DNA of 64,000 nt from Ephydatia muelleri (lineage: Eukaryota; Porifera; Demospongiae; Spongillida; Spongillidae): assembly GCA_013339895.1 (NCBI GenBank), contig JABACO010000012.1:5984748-6048747 (forward strand), in the 5' to 3' direction. Both the position numbers and the translations under genes were made by a program. The notes under the pieces were generated by a model, which made no database searches, was not told the DNA's origin, and saw nothing but the letters and a program-made list of their open reading frames with translations. Each line of letters begins with the position of its first letter. Within the stretch, counting starts at the first letter, position 1. Shown here piece after piece: positions 34,871-46,639 of this stretch.

Positions 34871-36600
34871 GCAAGTCTATCAGATTTGACAGTAGAACCT
34901 GGCATACAGAAGAATGTAATAGTTCTACTACTGCTACTTTAGTAAAAGGATTTCCATCTTGAGATAATGAAGGCTGGTGTACTTTTATTCAGGAACCATT
35001 TGCATCTATCAAATAGGCTTCTTCTGTTTCTCTTCCTTCTAGCCATACTCCTATAATATGACCGCTAACAATGAACTGGACAGTGCTTGCAATCTGCTTA
35101 CAATAGAAGTATGAGATAGCAGAAGCAGTGGCACCGCCCACCTCACTGGAAATCAAGAGACCCTTACTCTATTTGCTACAAGAACTCACGATCCTGTGGA
35201 TGGGTCTGAGATATGTACAGTAGTTAGACGTTTACAAACCTATCTGATGAGGACTGGTTGAAAAGTTTTCGTTACTCCAAGCAACTAGAACGCTTTAACT
35301 GGCTTAAACAGTAAGTTAAAAGGTAGAACTTGAGGTATCCCATTAGTCAAACTTGCCCTTCGACTATCAAGCAAGACCAATTATAAATCTTAGTTTCTGT
35401 GATTTCTAAATCAAGCATCAGTTGGAAATCAAGAATTGATTTAAAACTTTTTTTTTGCTTGCTGTGATTATAGTGGACATGTCATAACATCGAGTGTAGG
35501 GCTTGTCAGTTTCATTTTTTGATTTGCTGGTCCTGCTAGTTCATGGTCAGCCTTTAAACATTGAGTAGTGGCTAAGTCCCTTCATATACCTGTAGTGATA
35601 CCGTAAATTATTTAATTGTAGACCCATTTACCGTGTCTTTAGTCAGATATGGCTTACACAACTGACATAAGGCCCCAGATATCTCCTTGCGCTGTTCCTC
35701 CCTTCTGGCTTTCCTGTCGTGTATTTTAGACCAGAGTTCAGGATAAATACAGTAAGCCACGGGCCGGGGGACGGTTAAGATTATTGGCCCGGCTATAGGT
35801 GTGCATCTGCAGTGCATCGAGTAGATGTGGCTCGTTTTAATTGCCTGCACGGACACAAGTTCGACTAGGAATCCTGGGCCTGCTTTTTCCGTCTTTCGTT
35901 GAGGAAATTGCAGTAATCATATAGTTGTATGATCTTCCCCAAGGTCTGGGAGTGGCAGTCAGGTATAAGTACTGACACACCCAATGGCTTCTAAAGTTGC
36001 AACGACATGTGACAACACGATACACACAATCGACATTGCGTTCCAGGCTACTTTGCTGTGTATTATCAATTTTGTTACGGACGCAAACTTATCCATACAA
36101 GGTGTGTCTAATAAATAATGAACGGAAGTTACATAAGTGCTTACAATCTAAGAAGAGCCCTTATCACCGGTTAGTAATACCAGAAATAATACAATCTCTG
36201 ATAATTATGTATTTATATGCAATATGATAATCATTACGTATGCAGGGAAATTTTTACTGATGTCCAGCTCAACAGAACAGCTACTTCCAGATAACTGCCT
36301 TGTACATCAAGAGGTGGAGCATATAAGGCAGTCCCGCTGGATACTGATTGCTGTTAAGTGGATGTTCCTTAATTTGTATCAAAGTCTGCCACCAAGCTAT
36401 ACACATGCCCCACATAAAGCACACATTTTATAGCCCTGACCAAATGTGAATGTCAGAGAGCTTCCTACACTGTTGGAACCACTCGTCCTGATCACACTCC
36501 TAACAGAGCTGTGATCTCGTGGCACAACACTGGAGATGAGAAAGAGTCCATGTCAAAGAGGAGGATGGAAGGATGGGGATGATGTGGTGGTTGACTGCAA
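34871..36600. other. No gene recognised
   Basis: The longest frame is an 82-codon minus-strand ORF (35856-35608) with a charged segment (WSKIHDRKARREEQRKEISG) that I do not recognise. No repeat structure stands out. Confidence 0.4.
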
Positions 36601-36615
36601 CAGGAGACATCTCAC

Positions 36616-36769
36616 CTTGTGTGCAGGTGGGTAGATCACTACGCCAGGTGACATTAGGGTTACAGGTGAATGTTGGACTACCAGTGAGGAAATATCTGAG
36701 CTCACAGCTGAAGGTCACAGAGGTGTTTACAGTCCCCAACCCCAACACCGATGTGAAGGTGAGTGTCCC
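36616..36769 (-). CDS. Sushi/CCP domain exon
   Basis: On the minus strand a pyrimidine-rich acceptor (CTGCTCCTTTTGCCTCAG) precedes a 154-nt exon ending CAAG/GTGAGA. It encodes GTLTFTSVLGLGTVNTSVTF, SCELRYFLTGSPTF, then TCNPNVTWRSDLPTCT. This is the complement-control-protein pattern: Cys after an aromatic strand, a Y-x-L-x-G turn, a third Cys, the W-x(n)-P-x-C ending. The first Cys of the module should lie in the preceding exon, which I could not find. CCP modules are extracellular beta-sandwich domains, often in adhesion or immune proteins. It is probably one exon of a larger gene extending past 36800, or an orphan exon. Confidence 0.55.
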
Positions 36770-37264
36770 CTGAGGCAAAAGGAGCAGTTGGCTGGGAGGT
36801 AAGGAGAAAACAACTTTACTGTCATGAAGGTACCACCATAAGGCTACCCTAAGAAGAGTTATGCCTCTTGAACCCGGATTATTTCAGGGCAGATCACCCA
36901 ACACAAAACACTGCACCCCTTCCGATCTTGATACACGTATGTTCATCACGATTGGGAAAGACACTATATCAAATTGCATGACTGCACCCATATCCAATTA
37001 AGATATATTTGATTTAAAATGTTGAATTGGTATTCAAGTCTAATAAACTTTATTATTTAATTTCTTTTAAAGTAATTCAGCACTTACCATTTACAGCACA
37101 TATATTGCAGGCATAGCCATTCTGCAATTACATAATGTAATATGAACTTTCACTTCACACATCATTATCATTTGAATATTTAGACCAAAAGGGATATACT
37201 GAGATTCTCTATTCAGTTGGAAGGTTAATAACTAGACATGTTATTAAAAACAATACCATAACAG

Positions 37265-39085
37265 TAATGATCACTGTTGGTTTAAGAATTGGGTTAATAA
37301 TATTATTGTTCAGAATTAAGTAGTTTGAATTCATGCATTAGTTAACAGTTTACACAAGCCTTCTTACATCAACTTTACAGTTAGTAAACTATGAAGTTTT
37401 GTTGAGTTACACTTCAGACATATATTTAATACCTTAATGCTACCATTCATTCCATCACAAGCTATCATTGTTCATACAAAAAGGTACTGTTCTTCAAGCA
37501 CATCACACACTGCCCTCACGCTTATAGTGTTGTCTGCACAAGAAGGCACCTTTCTTTATCCCTATGGGACTATTGTTCGATATATATAGTAGCATTGCAT
37601 GAATCATTTACAGCAGTAACAGGTTTTGATTAATGTCACATTGAAGATCATGTAAGTTTAACATTGTCTTTCCAGAGAGAGATAATATTTATGGGTGAAA
37701 GAAGACTTTCTGTGCACAATTTACCTTCCATACTTGAGGACAGGACTTAAATTTCACAAGAAAGTCATACAAAGTCCGCAGTGACACATAACAAAAGAAA
37801 AGGATATATAGTAATAATGATTCGTAACTTTACAATTCTCAAATACATTGCTTAAAGTTCTTTTCCAGCTTCAAGTTATTTTCTTCTGTGCACAATTACA
37901 TGTATATTTATTCTTGTTTAGCCATTTTACTTAGCAGATTCGTAACATAACATTGTATAGAAATGAATATAAATAATTAAATGCTCAAAATGATTTTGTC
38001 ACCAATTAAAAATCTCATGATGCATATGTTAAATGTTGGAAATAATATAGTCCAAAATGGCAATATTTTACTATTCCAATTCTTTTGAAATGCAACTGTA
38101 TGATCATAGGGCGTTCTAACATAACCTGTCTATTTTGCACAGATATGACATGTATTAACAGTTAATTTACTTACGCAGATGCAATATGATTTGCCATGTT
38201 TTGACCTTTTTATTGATACCTTACAATGTATTTCCAGACTTAAGGTTACTGAGTTATGAATGTTCAAAGCTACAGGTGTTTTAAAACTAAAATACACTTG
38301 TTTACACCATAACTTCAGATCGGATCAAGTTTAACTCTTCCGCGGGCGAAGCGAATCATTGCCGTACACGTGTAGTGCGAAATAAGCGTTTCCGCTTTGC
38401 AGGAAAACCAAATTTGCAAACAACTTACACTAATATGATCAGGAAACAACTTTTCCAATGTTGTCAGAGTGGCTTTAGTATAGCACCTGCAGGGCAATAT
38501 TGCTCTGTTGCCCGTGAAAGAGTTAATAACGTGATAATTGACGCGTGGTCACTTTCCCAACCATAACAAACATATATACTGAGGGGGTGCTGTGTTTGGT
38601 AGGCCCTACTGTTTTCTGTCCTCAGATTTCTAAATTGTTCGAGTCATAATATTTTGGAATGTTATATTGATGGTAATTGATAGTAATTGCCCATAATGTT
38701 ACGTGCACTTGATGAATTGCACGAATCTATTAACTACAGTTATACTTGTAAGTAAATTCACTGGTTAGCCGTCCCAAATCTTACTGCAGCGGATTACCTC
38801 GGATATGTTACGCGCGAGAGAGACACAATTCACGTTGCCGTTTTTAAAATCACGTGTCACACAATTACATCATCATTGGTAATGCACAAATAAATGTCCA
38901 AGAATGCGTTAATTACATAGCACAACACAACAACATTCAACAATGCAACTTCCTACTCTTTTGGGGTTGGCAGGGAGGTCACTTGAGTCCCAATTCTTCT
39001 GTTTGCTTCTGCTTAGTGACTAACGAAGCTGTACCAGAGATAAATGGCTGACAGGACGACGATCTTTAAGATACAAAGATCTACA
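37265..39085 (+). repeat. Dispersed repeat, copy B (longer)
   Basis: Matches copy A (19060-20065) through GATCACTGTTGGTTTAAGAA, TCTTTATCCCTATGGGACTA, TTTTCCAGCTTCAAGTTATT, CCTACTGTTTTCTGTCCTCA and GATCTTTAAGATACAAAGATC. It contains about 690 bp (37888-38579) absent from copy A, within which lies a TTAA-flanked MITE, plus smaller extra blocks near 38755-38870. The sequence is AT-rich and has no protein motif. Confidence 0.75.
38331..38526. mobile_element. piggyBac-like MITE, TTAA target
   Basis: TTAACTCTTCCGCGGGC at the left is inverted against GCCCGTGAAAGAGTTAA at the right. The flanking TTAA fits the piggyBac target-site rule. Related copies at 54480-54682 and 54767-54960 share GCAATATTG-type sub-terminal sequence and the CTCTTTC end. 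Confidence 0.6.
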
Positions 39086-39260
39086 TACTGTTCTGTTATT
39101 CCGGATTCGGTCCTGCGTGCATGGAATTAGAATAAGAACAACCATAGTTGATGTACAATAACTCCTATTCCAATGTTATTTAAGTCTTATTTCATGCAGC
39201 CAAGCTGTTATACGGTGATGGGAGATGTACCGTAATAATCTATTTATGAACTAATGATAC

Positions 39261-39635
39261 AGTCTACCGGCCGAATTAATTATCCGCAAACACTTAGCCT
39301 CACGGCCGTAGAAAAGTTCGTATCTTCTGTTTCGTAACGTATGGTCTTCGAGCTACATATATATGGTGTGGAATCCGTGCCAAAAATCACTGGTTTTCGC
39401 GGGCCACCTGCTTTTCGACTGTCACCTACTTTTTCGCGGCCACATGGTTTTCGAGTGCTAGATATTCCACACGTCAATGCGTTATCCATGCCAAAAATCA
39501 GATATTCACCTACTTTTCAAAGGTCACCTACTTTTCGAAGGTCACATAGTTTTCGCAGGCCACACAGTTTTCGAAGGCCACATATTGATTTATTTCTCTT
39601 TCTCCGCTTAATTGGATCTTTGACGTATAATTAGA
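39261..39635 (+). repeat. Repeat block with TTTTCGAAGGCCACATAG tandem units; inverted partner at 46278-46544
   Basis: 39261-39358 is the block shared with 21398-21494. From about 39380 to 39575 an 18-20 bp unit (GGYCACMTAGTTTTCGMRGG) repeats about ten times. The whole stretch up to the GACGTATAATTAGAC near 39636 reappears in inverted orientation at 46278-46544. The flanks (39660-39730 and 46130-46250) are also inverted copies (GGCCTGGTGTGGTG, CACTACTCACTC). The two may be the ends of a ~7.2 kb composite element. Confidence 0.7.
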
Positions 39636-39789
39636 CAAATGCAGTCCTATTAACAATAAACCATTCGGGATCTGATGCGGCCTGGTGTGGTGTACCAGCA
39701 TGCATGTATAGTATTCACTACTCACTCCGCAACAATTGCAATACTACAATCAAGTCAAAGGTTTTGATATGCCTTCTCTACTTAAACAT

Positions 39790-40010
39790 CGACGCAGCAT
39801 TGTAGCTAGCCAGCTGTGTTTTTCACACCCTATCTCAGCTGAGGGCGCTTCATTCCGCGGCATGCACCATGCGAGTGTTTTGAAAGGAAAAAAACTTAAC
39901 AGGATGAAATTTCTCTGGTATCACTGCATGGCTTTTAATTTGTTAGGGGTAGACACAGGTGAATGCGCTTGAAAGTATCGAGCAAATGGAGTCCTTTAAT
40001 TTCACTTAGA
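39790..40010 (+). repeat. Diverged copy of the 45330-45560 repeat
   Basis: AGCCAGCTGTGTTTTTCACA, GCATGCACCATGCGA, TTAACAGGATGAAATTTCTC, and GCAAATGGAGTCCTTTAATT correspond in order to 45350-45545, and inverted to 44530-44740 in the large palindrome. Confidence 0.65.
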
Positions 40011-41255
40011 TTGCATGTAGAGTATACATAATCAATATAATTATCATAGTTATACCGAACAGTTCTGATTCAGTTTTCATGTCATGTACTGTACACTGCA
40101 GATTACCTATAAAGCACAAGATAATACATACACTGCATGAATAAAAATTATAGTACACTTAGAAAAATGAATAAATAAATAAATAATGAACATACAACAA
40201 TAATGATTTAGGGCTGAAGTTCAGGATGAGACACTGGGCAACCCTGCTCCATCGTCCATTCCTATTGCACCCCTCCATTTGGTGCGAGAGCCCCTCAGAC
40301 AAAGGTTTGTCGCTATTACAATTGCAAATGAAAGTTGTCCTCTGATCCATCCCAATACTTCACTGTTTTATTTTTCTCACTTATGAGCAAGTTTCCGAGC
40401 AAGGTGTTTGAAAAGGTTTGCTTCTCGACCCAGGACTCCGTCAACTGATACTGTTCGAAGGAGGCTCGGCGAAGAGCTGCTGCTCTTCAGAGTATTTCTA
40501 TCATGCGCAGTTATGATTCTAAATAATTGTATCGGTCAGTCGTCAATGATGGGTCCTCATGCATTAAACCAAAGAAATGAACGGAGAATCAAGTATTGTA
40601 TTATTGGCCCGGACCGGTTCAACGATCACTGTATAAAGGCTAATAAATGCATCTCTCAAAACTGTGATAGCCTCAGAACAAGGACAACTATGGTCAGGGC
40701 CATCGTTTAAGACAGGTGTCATACAGGTGAAGCAAATTCATTCTCGTTACGATCTGCAGTAAGAGTACGCTCGTCGGCTAGCGCAGTAGCTAAGCTCAAA
40801 GCTAGCACCTTTTATACTTCACAAAACCAGGAGCCCCCCTTGCACAAATGTGTGTCCTTATACATGTATATTTATGCAAATCAATGCAAACAATTGTGGG
40901 AAACAGTCCAAAGGCCCGGTACACAATGTAGCCTTCCAGACTTCACGTCGATGGTATAGAGAGCTTCCAATGAATAGAAAACAATGTATCACCTTTATTC
41001 ATGTATTGAAGTGCAAAGGATCTGTTCTCATTACCAAAGTCCTTCACACTCGTATCTGCTTCAGAATCTGTCAGTTGGCATCCAACGAGGCAATGCCAGT
41101 TGTTTGTTTTTGTTTGTGCATTGTTTATGTTTTAGTGTTGTAAGTTCTTTATTAAGGTGCACAATCACTGATTAAAATAATACTGCATATGTAAAGCCAA
41201 AACAAAAACAGGATTTGAGTGCTCAGAAATCATTCTTGACCCACTAGGTCATCAT
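40011..41255. other. No gene recognised
   Basis: Two ~100-codon plus-strand frames (40408-40710 and 40850-41143) show no motif, codon structure or splice context that would support them. Confidence 0.4.
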
Positions 41256-41650
41256 GCAGCCTCTTACAGACGTAGTGGGGATGTGGTTGCATGGCACACC
41301 ATATGCGCGACATCTTTGTTGTCGTGCCCATCTTTCAGTGAGAGATAAAATGGGGTCTGGTTTATCCAGAGACCATATCAACTCTCGCCCTGCAGACCTT
41401 GTTCCGAGTTGGGACACATAGGTATGCCAGCAGCCTTTGATGTCATAGTCACCCCTGCCACCCTGAATGTGGCTAGTATCTGTGGGCTCTGCAGCCCACA
41501 CAGCTGAAATTAGGAAGCGTGCAGCCACTGACAGAAGGGCCAGGACTGGGGGTGGACATGTGTTCCCAAAACCTTAGAAACCTATGGCAACTAGTGGAAG
41601 AGGCAGTTTCTCTCGCCATGCATATCTGCTATCCATCAGCCAGTCTGTAA
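41256..41650 (+). pseudogene. Non-LTR retrotransposon C-terminus relic (RPAD-type, endonuclease-like)
   Basis: Read across several frameshifts, the plus strand gives MGSGLSRDHINSRPADLVPS, GMPAAFDVIVTPATLNVASI, HTAEIRKRAATD and WGWTCVPKTLETYGN. I recognise the order RPAD-x-L, (P)AAxDVTVTSPL, A-E-x-RKHAAND and LGWxCxPLAVETYGNWG from the C-terminus of transposon polyproteins common in sponges and cnidarians. The spaced Asp residues suggest a PD-(D/E)xK-type nuclease fold, which is inference. Frameshifts and stops show it is long dead. No reverse transcriptase core is present. Confidence 0.5.
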
Positions 41651-41806
41651 GCGTACCCAAACCAAAATAGACACCGTTGAAATATATTCTATATTGCTGT
41701 TAGTTGGTTGTACAAAATACTCAGGCATTACTGGTCCATGAATTGCTTGCATGGTCCTTGAATTTTAATGTTTATTTATGGTAATCAAGTTATTTTTAAT
41801 GATATG

Positions 41807-42855
41807 GGTCAGTTTCCGAGAAAATGAAAAGTGGCTATATATATAAAAAGGTATAAAAATGCTTCACGTTTGAATCGCTAAAACTCCGTAAAGGTTTAAG
41901 CTATCAACTTTTTATTTCCAACACGTCTTGCCACACCACTTCTCTCTACGAAATTTGATTTTGGTGTCTTCATCTTGCTCCTTGCCGACGTTACAAGGCA
42001 CAGTACCCCGAGGGGTTCAAAATCCAGGTAGCTCCCTGCAGGAATGTCCAAATCGCTTCAAAATCGATATGCACGTAAAGGAGTCCTGTCACTATTGATT
42101 TCTGCAGATCGTTGATTTATACCTCTTCCGTTATGGAGATACAGCAATGCAAAGTAAGTCCACGTTTCCCGCTCGAATCGCGCCTTTCTCAGTCCTTGAA
42201 CCGCTTCCATTCTCCCGAGTGGGACTGAGAAAGGCGCGATTCGAGCGGGAAACGTGGACTTTACTTTGCATTGCTGTATCTCCATAACGGATAAGGTAAA
42301 AATGAACGATCTGCAGAAATCAATAGTGACAGGACTCCTTTACGTGCATATCGATTTGAAGCGATTTGGACATTCCTGCAGGGAGCTACCTGGATTTTGA
42401 ACCCCTCGGGGTACTGTGCCTTGTAACGTCGGCAAGGAGCAAGATTAAGACACCAAAATCGAATTTCGTAGAGAGAAGTGGTGTGGCAAGACGTGTTCGA
42501 AATAGGAAATTGATTGCTTAAAAGTTTTAGCGATTCAAACGTGAAGCATTTTTATAACTTTTATATATGGGACAGTTTCCGCGAAAATTGCCCCACGGTT
42601 AAAATGTTATAAAAATGCATCGCGTTTAAATCGCTATAACTTCCCAACGGATAACGCTATCGACTTTTTAGTTTCAACACTTCATAGTGAAATGGTGTAG
42701 TATGAAGTGTTGAAAATAGGAAGTCGATAGCGTTATCCGTTGGGAAGTTATAGCGATTCAAACGCGATGCATTTTTATAACATTTTAACCGTGGGGCAAT
42801 ATTCGCGGAAACTGTCCCATATATAGCCACTTTTCATTTTCTCGGAAACTGACCC
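41807..42855. mobile_element. Foldback element (same family), host of a nested foldback
   Basis: The left arm (41807-42198) is mirrored by 42222-42563 plus the terminal piece 42816-42855 (CTTTTCATTTTCTCGGAAAC then TGACCC). The central spacer is about 23 bp. Matching inner blocks are AAACGTGGACTT, ATGGAGATACAGCAATGCAA, TCCTTTACGTGCATATCGAT and GGGAGCTACCTGGATTTTGA. The arms are about 95% alike by eye. A second foldback has inserted in the right arm near its end. No ORF. Confidence 0.8.
42566..42830. mobile_element. Nested foldback (GGGACAGTTTCCGCG ends)
   Basis: 42567-42688 and 42700-42828 are near-perfect reverse complements with a ~12 bp spacer. The ends are GGGACAGTTTCCGCGAAAAT. The flanks read TTATATAT on the left and ATATATAG on the right, consistent with a short AT-rich target duplication. 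It sits inside the right arm of the 41807-42855 element. Confidence 0.8.
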
Positions 42856-42975
42856 AAATAAATATAATTATTATTATGACCCTCACGTTGCCCGCTATTG
42901 CTGTGTCAGTGTGATGATTTTTGCAAATTGGTACACTTGTGAGATCTTTGTTAGTGGCTGAAGCTTTGAGATTTT

Positions 42976-43200
42976 ATGGTGATGATGTTCGCCATGCATT
43001 GCTTCACAGAGTGCACCTCTGTAGACCATGCTTGGCAACAGGCCCAGCTTAGCTTAAGTATACTGGTGGCCTTGCATGGGTTTCGTTGCCTATCCCACTA
43101 CTCTTCAGCAGCATATATTGCTTCCCTCACAGCATCTGGAAGTAATTCCAACACTTTGTATGCTCTATACAACATTACAACTCCCTTGTTCCACTTGCTG
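42976..43200 (+). pseudogene. Non-LTR retrotransposon fragment (post-RT region)
   Basis: The plus frame reads VDHAWQQAQLSLSILVALHG, then FRCLSHYSSAAYIASLTASG. This resembles the W-x-QAxLxLxxGGLGLRSLSHHSxxA(F/Y)IAS segment downstream of the reverse transcriptase in some LINE polyproteins. The GGL core appears in the next frame, so a frameshift separates the two parts. The minus strand is also open here (43292-43098) but without a recognised motif. It may be related to the relic at 41256-41650. Confidence 0.4.
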
Positions 43201-43929
43201 AGCAGTTCAGTGGAAGCAGCTTTGCAGTCACAGGCCACCAAACAGTTCTGACCAGCAGACTTGAAAATCATCAATACAGGCTCCCCTTCCAATCTTTAGC
43301 TCTGCCTGACTAAGTACGAATTCTGCCTGCCTCATCTCCCCCATGCTTCTTCATGGCTCCAGGTTGTTCCAGCACCTGAGCTCTATCTCTACCTTGACCT
43401 TTCTGAGTTTCACGCTGATATGCTACAACAGGCTTTGTGACATCTTTCTATATAGAGTCTTGCAGACGAGCCTGTTTAGGTGCCCAATACAAGTTGAAGC
43501 AGGGAGTGGTGATTAATGGTGTACACTACCAACTGATGTTCTGCATGGTCCCTGTAGCTAGGCAAGCCAGCTGCATGCCTTTGTCATTACCATTACATCT
43601 ATATGCTTAACCCACTTACTTTAACTGAAGTGAGTGTGACAGCAGGCCTTGGCAGGTGAACAGCAAAAGCACAATGCTATGCAGTGATACTAAATGTACT
43701 GAAATTATACTAAATGTACTGAAGTGTGTCCCATTAGCTGTGTGCTAATTTTTCGAGAATTGCTGTCCTACTCAGTATCCTTCAAGACACTTGCTAACTT
43801 GTGTTGAGCTTTATCGTGTGCTTCTGTGGAATGATAATTGCTGTACACATGTTTTTTCTACACAATAATCATCATACAGGCTAGTTTCATTGAAGGCAAA
43901 GCATGGGTGGAGAATAGGGGAACAAAACT
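43201..43929. other. No gene recognised
   Basis: Only short frames. A small direct duplication, TACTAAATGTACTGAA, occurs near 43690-43720. Confidence 0.4.
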
Positions 43930-44515
43930 TATTTTTGATTAGGAGAATGGAATGCAGGTTGCATTTGTAGCACCTGCCATATACCTGAACTCAGCTGACT
44001 TGTGACATGTAGCGTCTGTCTGTCTAGTGGCATGTCTCATGCACCTGACCTGCATATATCACATGCTGTGCATCCATTCTGTATACCTATATAAGTGCAT
44101 GCATTTGTAAATGAACAGACTCTTTGGCTGCTGACTCAACCTGTGTTACACATTTAAATTGCGAGCGGGAAATGTATATTACTTTGCACAGATGTATCTA
44201 TGCAACCGTGAATCGATAAATAAGAACGGAGGAAATAAATATCTACTTAACACACTGAATTTGAAGCGCCGGATTTGAACGTTTCTACCTGAAGGTGTGT
44301 AGGTTTTGAACCGGAGTATTGGACCTCGTCACATCAGCATGCATCGACACGCTATTGTAAGGCATCAAAATAATTATTGCATACAGCACCAGTGTTATAT
44401 GAATTGTTAAAAATAAGAAGTTAACCGTTCGGATGTTATAGCGATTCGAATGTGATGCATTTTTATAACTTTCATACAGTATAACCGATTCGTCATTTTC
44501 TCCGAAACTGTCCCG
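43930..44515 (+). mobile_element. Foldback-family copy, interrupted
   Basis: GATTAGGAGAATGGAATGCA at 43936 is followed by a ~195 bp unrelated insertion (43963-44157). The family sequence then resumes with GCGAGCGGGAAATGTATATT and runs to the terminus TTCTCCGAAACTGTCCC at 44513. Only one arm is present. Confidence 0.65.
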
Positions 44516-44520
44516 ATTAT

Positions 44521-44835
44521 TAATATAGTGTATACACTCTACAAGAATAAATTAAAGGACCCCATTCGCTTGATATTTTCAAGCTTATTTTTTGTGTCTG
44601 CCAATTAACGTGCGTAGAGTCACCCATACCAAAGAAATGTCATCCTGCTAAGTTCTCCATTTCCAAAAAGCTCCTTTGGATCGCATGGTGCACGCCGGCA
44701 TTAAGCCGCTCAGCTAGTGGTGTGAAAAACACAGCTGGCTATAATCTACACTACGCGGATGATGCGTCGTTTTATAAGTAGAGTAGAAAATAAGTATTTC
44801 AAAGTGCATACCAGAGTCAGGATTCAGGGGCGGAT

Positions 44836-44868
<33 letters not shown>

Positions 44869-45220
44869 CCAGGGGGTCCGGATACCCCCTTTCCTATATG
44901 AAGAATGACGTAATGCATACTGTAATTCTGCATGTTACCGTCCTTGGATTTGCAAGATTGCACATCGTTCTAGCCAAGTGGGGTCTATATCGATCTAATT
45001 AAATCCTCCTTATCGATCTAATTAAATCCTCCTACATGTATATTAATATACATGTAGGAGGATTTAATTAGATCGATAAGGAGGATTTAATTAGATCGAT
45101 ATAGACCCCACTTGGCTAGAACGATGTGCAATCTTGCAAATCCAAGGACGGTAACATGCAGAATTACAGTATGCATTACGTCATTCTTCATATAGGAGAG
45201 GGGGTATCCGGACCCCCTGG

Positions 45221-45256
<36 letters not shown>

Positions 45257-45572
45257 ATCCGCCCCTGAATCCTGACTCTGGTATGCACTTTGAAATACTT
45301 ATTTTCTACTCTACTTATAAAACGACGCATCATCCGCGTAGTGTAGATTATAGCCAGCTGTGTTTTTCACACCACTAGCTGAGCGGCTTAATGCCGGCGT
45401 GCACCATGCGATCCAAAGGAGCTTTTTGGAAATGGAGAACTTAGCAGGATGACATTTCTTTGGTATGGGTGACTCTACGCACGTTAATTGGCAGACACAA
45501 AAAAATAAGCTTGAAAATATCAAGCGAATGGGGTCCTTTAATTTATTCTTGTAGAGTGTATACACTATATTA
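44521..45572. repeat. 1.05 kb zero-spacer palindrome
   Basis: Both arms (44521-45044 and 45045-45572) are nearly perfect reverse complements around TGTATATT/AATATACA with no spacer. Only homopolymer length differs (a G run at about 44839-44867 and a C run at about 45222-45254). Each arm contains one end of a CAGGGGCGGATTTGG hAT-type terminus (44825 and 45268) and a copy of the GTCCTTTAATTT repeat seen at 39790-40010. The ends read TAATATAGTGTATACACTCT and its complement. Confidence 0.9.
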
Positions 45573-46277
45573 ACGAATTATTTTATCGCGCGATCGATCG
45601 AATCGTGCGTGTCAGCAGGAATTGAGGTAAGCGATCAAAAGACGTGAATGGGATGGATCTCAGATTCCTTTCCTCAGAAAACAGATAGCTATAGAGCTAA
45701 ATAAACTAACAATACTAATATTATAGTAAAACTACATGTGTCGTTTTTAGACCGACATGTAGCTGGTGCATGCATGGTCACGTGCACGCCAAATTCACAA
45801 TAGCTTTGCGTCACGAATTTAATTACTGAGCAGTAGGAATCATAGCATTGTGAAGAATGAACAGTTTTCTCGTCGCTATCCATGCAGGCTCTAGTAATCC
45901 GGATAACGCATGATGTATATGTATTGGATATCACTGTGAATTTCATGCTAAAATAAAATAAACGCAAAAGCAAAAAAGCGGACCCCACTGGGGGAGCTAT
46001 CAGCGCTCCCCCAGACCCCCTTGCTGTCACGTACCCTCCCCCAATTGTGAATGTATTTAGACCCCCCCTTTCCCAAAATCCTGGATCCGCCCCTGGGATT
46101 ATAGCTTTTGACTTCATTAGTAAGCGAGTGAGTAGTGATGTTTTTGAACACATGATGCTGCACCACACCAGGCCCCGCACTAGACCCCGGATACTCTCCT
46201 ATACTCCCATCTTTGCTGCTGAATCCTGGCCCACTCTTAATTGTTTATTCGACAGCATTTGTTTACAATTCGTCTAA
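45573..46277. mobile_element. hAT-type MITE terminus and flank
   Basis: CCCAAAATCCTGGATCCGCC ending CCCTG at about 46095 is a hAT-like right end. On the minus strand it translates to the familiar DPGFWERGG artefact peptide. The left end was not located; 45580-45950 holds short frames only. Confidence 0.55.
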
Positions 46278-46544
46278 TTATACGTCAAACATCCAATTAA
46301 ACGGAGAAAGATAAATAAATCAATGTGTGGCCTTCCAAAACTATGTGGCCTGCGAAAACTATGTGACCTTTGAAAAGTAGGTGACCCGCGTAAACATCTG
46401 ATTTTTGGCACGGATTACGCATTGACGTGTGGAATATCTAGCACTCGAAAACCATGTGGCCGCGAAAAAGTAGGTGACAGTCGAAAAGCAGGTGGCCCGC
46501 GAAAACCAGTGATTTTTGGCACGGATTCCACACCATAGTATACT
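46278..46544 (-). repeat. Inverted partner of the TTTTCG tandem block at 39363-39635
   Basis: Units of CYTACTTTTCRMRGGYCACA appear in reverse complement, flanked by CAATTAAACGGAGAAAGATA and CACGGATTCCACACCATA as at 39363 and 39600. Confidence 0.8.
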
Positions 46545-46639
46545 AGTAGGTTCAAATGTGCGCAATTCATAAAATAAGCTATTTTTTCTTATATGTGTGA
46601 ACGTAACTTTTAGCCAGACCTCCGACCCACCAGATACGC

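Noticed and set aside
40408-41143. Two ~100-codon plus-strand ORFs
   Set aside because: They have no recognisable domain or splice context and a length expected by chance.
45689-46180. 163-codon minus-strand ORF
   Set aside because: Its distinctive DPGFWERGG peptide is the translation of a hAT-type MITE terminus.
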